Assembly: GCA_947179285.1 (NCBI GenBank)
Contig: CAMXAV010000074.1
Span: forward strand, 1 to 5,102
DNA length: 5,102 nucleotides
Direction of reading: 5' to 3'
DNA from: an uncultured Helicobacter sp.
GTDB taxonomy: Bacteria > Campylobacterota > Campylobacteria > Campylobacterales > Helicobacteraceae
The position numbers and the translations under genes were made by a program. Every line of letters begins with the position of its first letter. The stretch's first letter is position 1. Below the pieces are notes generated by a model. That model was not told the origin of the DNA, ran no database searches, and saw only the letters and a program-made list of their open reading frames with translations. Below, piece after piece: positions 1 through 5,102 of this stretch.

Positions 1-33
1 CTTCGCCTCAACATGACAAGATTCCATGTGTCA
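1..33. repeat. Second small inverted repeat, possibly an element cut by the window edge
   Basis: ACATG (11-15) and CATGT (25-29) are perfect inverted copies with a nine-base spacer, and TGACA (14-18) and TGTCA (29-33) form an alternative overlapping pair. The minus-strand reading TGTCATGTTGAGGCGAAG (18-1) resembles another type of short dispersed repeat and would continue past the window edge. No open frame of credible coding quality covers this stretch. It could be the start of a longer intergenic region. Confidence 0.35.
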
Positions 34-63
34 TTGCGAGCGAGCAGCGCGAGCGTGGCAATC
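32..63. repeat. Short imperfect palindromic element, REP-like
   Basis: The arms ATTGC (33-37) and GCAAT (58-62) are perfectly inverted and enclose a core in which GCGAGCG occurs twice (36-42 and 49-55). The whole resembles the CATTGCGAG...GCAATC type of short dispersed repeat that I recall from intergenic DNA of many bacterial genomes. It lies in the gap after uvrD, where such elements usually sit. One copy cannot prove repetition, so this rests on resemblance plus the internal symmetry. Confidence 0.55.
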
Positions 64-74
64 AACCGTATTTG

Positions 75-93
75 CCCCACCCCAACAACCCCC
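75..93 (-). other. G-rich tract just after the uvrD stop
   Basis: The transcribed strand carries three G-runs of 5, 4 and 4 (GGGGGTTGTTGGGGTGGGG) starting 15 bases after the uvrD stop codon. There are only three runs of three or more, so a canonical three-tetrad G-quadruplex is not met; a two-layer one is possible. No T-run or hairpin marks it as an intrinsic terminator. Confidence 0.35.
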
Positions 94-107
94 ACAATCT
101 CTGCACT

Positions 108-2168
108 CTACCCAATCTTGCTCACAGCAGAGGCGAGCAAATCGCGCGTCAAGCCGCCAAAGTTGATTTTGAGCTTCAGCGATTCGCCCCTGCCGCGCAC
201 CGCTTCGACCTTGCCCGCGCCAAAGACATTGTGGCGCACCAAATCGCCCCTTTGGTATTCCTCGTTTTCGGGCGGGAGGCTCGCATCGCAAATCAAATCG
301 GCTTCGACAAGGAATCGCGAGGGGCGGAGATTCTTTTCTTTGCCATGAAAATAGCGCCTATCGACATAGCTAAGCGTGAGCGTCTTTTTGGCGCGTGTGC
401 AGGCGACATACCCAAGCCTACGCTCCTCTTCGAGCTGGCTGCCCGTCTTGAGCAGCGGAAAAAAGCCCTCCTCGAGCCCCACAACAAAGACATGCTCAAA
501 CTCCAAGCCCTTGCTATTATGAATGCTCATGCACATCACGCATTCGCTGTCGATGTCATCAACATTAGAATAAAGCGAAAATTCATTGAGAATCTCCTCA
601 AGCAGAATCTCGGGGTTCTCGGCAACCTTGCTGCGAATCACGCCAAAGAGCTCATCGATATTTGCCACACGTTCCACGCCGTCTTCGAGCTGCGCATAAT
701 ACGCACGAAGCGGGATATGCGCCTCAAATTGGTCGAGAAAATCGGCGATAGATTGCGTGAGAATCGTATGCAGCTTCTCGAGCGTGGCGAAAAAATCGCG
801 CACAATCTTTGCGCGCTTTTGCCCAAGCGTTGCGCTCATTTCTTCGTGGCGGCTAAACTCATAGAAAGTCTCGATTCCCATCTCCTGCATACGCGCAAGC
901 GCCTTGCGCAGGCTGGCGCGCCCAACGCCGCGCTTGGGGCGGTCGATGATGGCGCTAAGCGAGAAGCTGTCTTTGAAGTTGATGAGAAAGCGAAAATAGG
1001 CGAGATAGTCTTTAATCTCGCGCCGCTCATAGAATCGGATTGTGCCGATGAGCCGAAACGGAATGCGCGCCCGCGTGAGCCCCTCTTCGATAGAGCGGCT
1101 AAAGGCGTTGAGGCGAAAGAGAATCGCGATTTCGTTGGGCTGTGTGCCGCTTGCAATGAGCTTGCTAATCTTGCGTGCGATGTTGTCAATCTCGCTATAA
1201 TCGGCGATGTTTTCGAGCACGCTCACGTCCTCGCCCTCGCCCATCTGGCTCACCAATGTCTTGCCCAACCGATTCGTATTGTGCGCAATCAGCTTATTTG
1301 CGACATTGAGAATCTGCACAGTCGAGCGGTAGTTCTCCTCAAGCCGCACAATCTGTGCGCCAAAACGTTCTTGGAAATGCAAGATATAATCGACATTCGC
1401 GCCGCGCCAACCATAGATGGCTTGGTCATCATCGCCGACAACGCAGATGTTTTTATGCGCCACAAGCAGGCAATCGAGCAATTTATTTTGCAATTCGTTT
1501 GTGTCTTGATATTCATCAACCATAATATAGCGGTAGCGCATGCTGACATCGTTTGCAACATCGGGATTGTTCAAGAGAATCTGAAACGGCAGCAGCAACA
1601 AATCATCGAAATCGACAAGATTATTTGCCTGCAAATAGTTTTGGTATGCCTCATACACGCAGAGTGTCGCGGCGATATGTGAGCCTTCCTCGATGTCTTG
1701 CTCGCGCAAGAGCGCTGGCAAGAGGCTTGCATTTTTGAAACGCGAGATTTCGTTGGCGACTTGGTCGTCTGTCGCATTGACTTTGAGAGTCGCAATGAGG
1801 TCATGCAGAATCTTTTTTCTATCGCTCGTGTCAATCACGATGAAATTATTCAAGCGCCCCAAGAGCCGCATATAGAATCGCAAAAACAACAGCCCGAAGC
1901 GATGAAAGGTGCAAAGCAGCGGCGTTTCGACAGAATGCGGAATCATCGCCAAAGCGCGATAGCGCATCTCGCTTGCGGCGCGGTTGGTGAAGGTGAGCGT
2001 GAGCGTCTGGCTCGGCGGGATTCCGATTTCTTGCACCAAATAGGCGAGCCGCGTTGTGATGGTGCGCGTCTTGCCGCTGCCCGCACCCGCAAGAATGAGC
2101 AGCGCGCCGTCAATCACGCTCGCCGCTTCACGTTGTTTGGGATTCAGACTATCGAGGATACTCATCAT
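108..2168 (-). CDS. uvrD: UvrD/PcrA-family 3'-5' DNA helicase (SF1A)
   Basis: ATP-driven 3'-5' DNA helicase, 686 residues, full length for the UvrD/PcrA/Rep family. In this family the roles are removal of excised strands in nucleotide excision repair, clearing of RecA filaments and resolution of transcription-replication conflicts. All motifs are intact: Q motif LNPKQREA (8-15), Walker A GAGSGKT (28-34, Lys33), motif Ia LTLTFTNRAASEM (56-68), Ib CTFHRFG (86-92), motif II VDEYQDT (217-223, with Asp218-Glu219), motif III VVGDDDQAIYGWRGA (243-257), motif IV RLEENYRS (275-282), FYERREIKDYLAYFR (379-393), motif V SIHNSKGLEF (548-557), motif VI EEERRLGYVACTRAKKTL (580-597). Residues 639-686 (RGDLVRHNVFGAGKVEAVRG onward) look like the C-terminal Tudor-like domain, linked in UvrD and PcrA to RNA polymerase binding, which favours UvrD/PcrA over Rep. 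It starts six bases after the TPR gene and ends with TAG at 108-110. Confidence 0.95.
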   Translation of the reverse strand: MMSILDSLNPKQREAASVIDGALLILAGAGSGKTRTITTRLAYLVQEIGIPPSQTLTLTFTNRAASEMRYRALAMIPHSVETPLLCTFHRFGLLFLRFYMRLLGRLNNFIVIDTSDRKKILHDLIATLKVNATDDQVANEISRFKNASLLPALLREQDIEEGSHIAATLCVYEAYQNYLQANNLVDFDDLLLLPFQILLNNPDVANDVSMRYRYIMVDEYQDTNELQNKLLDCLLVAHKNICVVGDDDQAIYGWRGANVDYILHFQERFGAQIVRLEENYRSTVQILNVANKLIAHNTNRLGKTLVSQMGEGEDVSVLENIADYSEIDNIARKISKLIASGTQPNEIAILFRLNAFSRSIEEGLTRARIPFRLIGTIRFYERREIKDYLAYFRFLINFKDSFSLSAIIDRPKRGVGRASLRKALARMQEMGIETFYEFSRHEEMSATLGQKRAKIVRDFFATLEKLHTILTQSIADFLDQFEAHIPLRAYYAQLEDGVERVANIDELFGVIRSKVAENPEILLEEILNEFSLYSNVDDIDSECVMCMSIHNSKGLEFEHVFVVGLEEGFFPLLKTGSQLEEERRLGYVACTRAKKTLTLSYVDRRYFHGKEKNLRPSRFLVEADLICDASLPPENEEYQRGDLVRHNVFGAGKVEAVRGRGESLKLKINFGGLTRDLLASAVSKIG

Positions 2169-2172
2169 GTTG

Positions 2173-2177
2173 TCCTA
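2173..2177 (-). promoter_or_regulatory. Ribosome-binding site of uvrD, overlapping the TPR gene stop
   Basis: The minus strand reads TAGGACAACATGATG. The TAG stop of the TPR gene overlaps the Shine-Dalgarno AGGA. Two ATG codons follow in frame, four and seven bases after AGGA. The seven-base spacing of the second ATG (2165) is nearer the usual optimum, so the protein may start at residue 2. The two forms differ by one methionine only. Confidence 0.75.
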
Positions 2178-4838
2178 AGGCACAGGCTGTGCCGAATCGG
2201 GCGCGGGTGCGAGCGTTGCGGGCGCAGGCTGTGTTGGCGCAGCTGTTGCGGGCTGTTCTGCGCTTGGTGGCGGGGCTGATTCTGTTTGCGCGGCTGGCGC
2301 GGGCGCAGCGATATTGACGCGTTGCGTGTTGCGCACAGGGTTTGTGGCAATCTCTGGCTTGGGCAGCGAATCCCACGACAAATCGAGCGGCAAAGTCGCG
2401 AGCCGCGTGTCAATCTCGAAATCGAAATACTCGGGGCGAAACTGCACATGCGCCATTGCGCCGTATTGAATGAGCGCGGCACGCAAATTTTTCGCCTCTT
2501 GGTGCAAGATTCCAAGCCCATAGCGGCTCTCGTAGTTTGTGGGTGCTTCAGACTTTGCGAGCGCAAGCAGCGCCGCGGCGTTTTCGTGATGCCCCGCGCC
2601 CACAGCAGCGACAGCAGCGAGGAACATGGTTTGCGAATCCGTCTGCCCCGCCTCGTCAATCAGGGCATTATAAATCACATACGCCTTCTCAAACTCGCGC
2701 AAATAAATGCTCGTGAGCGCGAGGGCTTGCATGATTCCAACGCTCGATTCCTCCGAGCTCAAGACTTTTTGGTCGAGCAGCTGCTCCACGCGGCGCAGTG
2801 CACCGATGTTGTAGCCCACGCGAACATAGAGTTCGCGCGCAAGCGAAGGACCATAGAACAGCGCATCGAGCGAGACATCGGAATCTTTATAGAACACATT
2901 CACGCCGCTGGCGATTTCGCGCGGGTCTGTGCCATAGTTGTCTGCCATGAGCCACAACAAAGACGAGACCAAATCGGCGTCTGTGCCGCGCATGAGGTAT
3001 TCTGCCGCCTCACGCATGCGCGGTTTGTTCTCGTTTTGCACAGCAACGACATAATCAAGCGCATAGTCAATGTTGCGCAAGTCGCGCGCGCCCTCTATCC
3101 ATTCGAGCGGCGGCTGCAAGACGCTGTTGGCAAAGCCAAGCAGCGAGCGGTAGAAATCGCGCTCTTGGGGCGTGAGATTCGCCGCCTCGAAATCGGTGGC
3201 AAAGCTTTCGTTGATGCGCTCACGGGGGCGGTAGGTCAAATCGGCGCAAATCATCGCGAAGATTGCCGAGAGAAGGTCGGTTCTGTCGAGATGATAGCCG
3301 CGCAAGAAATGCCGATAGGCATTGTCAAAATCGCCCTTTTGGGCAAACGATAGCCCGAGATTGTATTGCAGAATCGCATGCTGGGGGTATTGCTCGGCAG
3401 ACTTTATCAAGAGTGCGTTTGCCTCGTAGATGTTGTTGCGCAGAATCGCGCGCAACGCCATCGCGATGTTGAGATTCACGTTGGACATTGTCGAGCCCTT
3501 CGCGAGCGCGCCTTTGGCTTCTTCAAAGTTATTGAGCTCGACATTGATGCCGCCATCGCGGATAAAGCCAAGCGCCTGTTGCGCGTCAAACACGCGGTAG
3601 GGAGCATAGAAAAACAGAATCTTATAGCCATTTAAGCGCTTTTCGGAAAAGTCGCGCCAAAAGTCGCGCTGTGCCTCATGGACATCGAACAACGATTCTT
3701 TGAGCCGCACGCGAATGGGGAAAACAGACGCGTTTGCCTCGTCATCATCGCCCTTGAGCGCGTTGAGCACCGTGGCGGCAATGCCCATGTTGCCCTCTTT
3801 GAGCGCGCTAAGTTGGTATGCCATTTTGGGCGCAATGCTCTTGTCATCGACTTGTTCGATATAGCTCAAGAGATAGCGGCGAGCGCTCTCATAATCGCCC
3901 ACGCGGGCATAGAGAAGCCCCAAATCGAAATAATCCGTAATCTCTGCCGTGCGCGCGAAGGCTTCGAGCGCCGATTGCGAATCGCCATAATACAAAAAGA
4001 GTTTTGCCATCAAATCATTGCGTTCTTTTTTATAAAATGGGCTTTCGTCATGCGTGAGCGGCGAGAGGGCTTCGTAATAATTGCCCTTGTAATACTGCAC
4101 GAGCGCGTAGATATAGGGGTAGAGTGGCAAGCCGCCCGATTCGACAAGATAGGATTCGGCGAGATTGACATAATAATCATATAGCTTTTGGTCGCGCAAG
4201 ATGAACGCAACCATAGCGGCATTCACGGCGCTCATCGCCCTATCCTCGCCCGCGTCAATCGCTTTTTGGAACGATTCGAGCGCGGCATAATAATTTTGCT
4301 CGCGCAATTGCGCAACGCCTAGGTTGAAGCTGCTAAGGGTCTCGGAATAGCGCGAGATGTTCGAGAACAAGTCGAGCGCCTCTTCTTTTTGCCCCTGCTC
4401 ATAGAGCAGATTCGCCTTTGTAATCATGAGCTCAACGGTCGAGAGGTCGAGCGGTTGGGGCTTTGAGGGCGCAAGGGTGGGCTTTGGAGGCAGAATGGGC
4501 AAAACGAGCTCATCATCAAAAAACTTGCTCACAGCCGTGCTGATAATGAGCAACACGAGCAGAAGCGCGAGGATTCCGCCGCCGGCGTAGATTCCCCAAC
4601 GTGCCTCTTTTGGGAGCTTGTCAAAGTTTTTGGTGGCTTCTTTTAATGTCGTCTTGAGATTGACGATTGCGAGGAAAAACCGCCGCATTTTGTCTGCAAT
4701 CGTGTATTTCTTGAGCGATTGGTCCATCGCCTCTTTGGTCGTGTTGTCGATGAGCTCCTTAACATCGGCTCTATCCGCCGTGCCCTCGTCCCTTGTGGGC
4801 TCGTCATCGCCTAGCTGTATGGTTTTGTCGTCTGCCAT
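2175..4838 (-). CDS. pflB: Single-pass membrane TPR protein, probable flagellar motor scaffold PflB
   Basis: An 887-residue protein. Residues 1-80 are charged and probably cytoplasmic. One hydrophobic helix lies at about 82-103 (WGIYAGGGILALLLVLLIIS), preceded by KLPKEAR and followed by acidic DDE, which favours N-in topology. A proline-rich linker follows (about 113-130). TPR-like helical hairpins then cover much of 135-362, 450-520 and 700-797; the clearest are SFNLGVAQLREQNYYAALES (170-189), YFDLGLLYARVGDYESARRY (303-322) and LQYNLGLSFAQKGDFDNAYR (490-509). Residues 844-887 are almost only Ala, Pro, Gln, Ser and Thr. The anchor, the periplasmic TPR array and the position right after serS match PflB of Campylobacter (Cj0390), which with PflA builds periplasmic motor rings needed to install stators. 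The family is about 800 residues (from memory). PflB is an inference from architecture and synteny; a generic TPR membrane protein is the fallback. ATG start supported by AAGGA. Confidence 0.72.
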   Translation of the reverse strand: MADDKTIQLGDDEPTRDEGTADRADVKELIDNTTKEAMDQSLKKYTIADKMRRFFLAIVNLKTTLKEATKNFDKLPKEARWGIYAGGGILALLLVLLIISTAVSKFFDDELVLPILPPKPTLAPSKPQPLDLSTVELMITKANLLYEQGQKEEALDLFSNISRYSETLSSFNLGVAQLREQNYYAALESFQKAIDAGEDRAMSAVNAAMVAFILRDQKLYDYYVNLAESYLVESGGLPLYPYIYALVQYYKGNYYEALSPLTHDESPFYKKERNDLMAKLFLYYGDSQSALEAFARTAEITDYFDLGLLYARVGDYESARRYLLSYIEQVDDKSIAPKMAYQLSALKEGNMGIAATVLNALKGDDDEANASVFPIRVRLKESLFDVHEAQRDFWRDFSEKRLNGYKILFFYAPYRVFDAQQALGFIRDGGINVELNNFEEAKGALAKGSTMSNVNLNIAMALRAILRNNIYEANALLIKSAEQYPQHAILQYNLGLSFAQKGDFDNAYRHFLRGYHLDRTDLLSAIFAMICADLTYRPRERINESFATDFEAANLTPQERDFYRSLLGFANSVLQPPLEWIEGARDLRNIDYALDYVVAVQNENKPRMREAAEYLMRGTDADLVSSLLWLMADNYGTDPREIASGVNVFYKDSDVSLDALFYGPSLARELYVRVGYNIGALRRVEQLLDQKVLSSEESSVGIMQALALTSIYLREFEKAYVIYNALIDEAGQTDSQTMFLAAVAAVGAGHHENAAALLALAKSEAPTNYESRYGLGILHQEAKNLRAALIQYGAMAHVQFRPEYFDFEIDTRLATLPLDLSWDSLPKPEIATNPVRNTQRVNIAAPAPAAQTESAPPPSAEQPATAAPTQPAPATLAPAPDSAQPVP
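4530..4595 (-). other. Transmembrane helix of the TPR protein (signal anchor)
   Basis: Codons for about residues 82-103 encode GGGILALLLVLLIISTAV and flanking residues, the only long uncharged hydrophobic run in the protein. There is no signal-peptidase site of the AXA type directly after it, and about 80 residues precede it, so it reads as an uncleaved signal anchor that puts the C-terminal 780 residues in the periplasm. Confidence 0.8.
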
Positions 4839-4847
4839 GTTGTGTCC

Positions 4848-5102
<255 letters not shown>

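Noticed and set aside
33..62. The inverted repeat after uvrD as a rho-independent terminator
   Set aside because: The perfect arms are only five bases with a 20-base spacer, and no T-run follows on the minus strand.
1..107. CRISPR array, tRNA or small RNA gene in the gene-free stretch
   Set aside because: No regularly spaced repeats, no cloverleaf-type sequence and no recognisable RNA motif; only short inverted repeats and a G-rich run.
31..291. A short minus-strand open frame running past the uvrD end into the repeat region
   Set aside because: It is a shifted frame of the uvrD 3' end, Arg- and Cys-rich with no domain, and its last part is just a translation of the repeat-like DNA.
72..1682. 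A 536-codon open frame on the plus strand opposite uvrD
   Set aside because: It lies in exact codon register with a full-length helicase carrying all family motifs. Its translation shows no recognisable domain and is rich in Ala, His, Ile and Arg as expected of an antisense reading. Codon bias explains it.
2286..3353. A 355-codon open frame on the plus strand opposite the TPR gene
   Set aside because: Same codon-register shadow effect; the minus-strand frame has coherent TPR repeats, a membrane helix and a well-placed ribosome-binding site, and this frame has none of these.
3678..4184. A 168-codon plus-strand open frame
   Set aside because: Also in antisense codon register with the TPR gene, with no start signal or domain of its own.

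Overview
This window looks like chromosomal DNA of an epsilonproteobacterium (Campylobacterota), most likely the Helicobacter/Wolinella group. The main reason is gene order. All three genes lie on the minus strand and read seryl-tRNA synthetase, then a membrane-anchored TPR protein, then a UvrD-family helicase. From memory, this matches the H. pylori order serS - large TPR protein - uvrD, and the serS-pflB adjacency in Campylobacter jejuni. By eye the base composition is near 50% GC, unusually rich for Helicobacter, so the genus is uncertain.

Layout, in the direction of transcription (right to left): the last 84 codons of serS run from the window edge to 4848. After a 9-base gap comes an 887-residue protein (4838-2175) with a cytoplasmic N-terminus, one membrane helix, a long extracytoplasmic array of TPR-like helical hairpins and an Ala/Pro-rich tail. 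It is best read as PflB, a scaffold of the epsilonproteobacterial flagellar motor. After a 6-base gap comes a full-length 686-residue UvrD/PcrA-type DNA helicase (2168-108) with every SF1A motif and a C-terminal Tudor-like domain. Positions 1-107 hold no gene. They contain a G-rich tract on the transcribed strand and what look like two adjacent short inverted-repeat elements, one perhaps cut by the window edge.

The three genes look like one transcription unit. Gaps are very short, each upstream stop codon is embedded in the next gene's Shine-Dalgarno sequence, and no terminator or promoter is visible between them. Their functions (translation, motility, DNA repair) are unrelated, so the grouping appears to be conserved synteny rather than a pathway. 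No phage, transposon, CRISPR, RNA gene or defence system is seen. The most interesting points are the flagellar-scaffold reading of the large TPR protein, the dispersed-repeat-like DNA after uvrD, and strong avoidance of TTA, CTA and TCA codons, which leaves very long open frames on the opposite strand.
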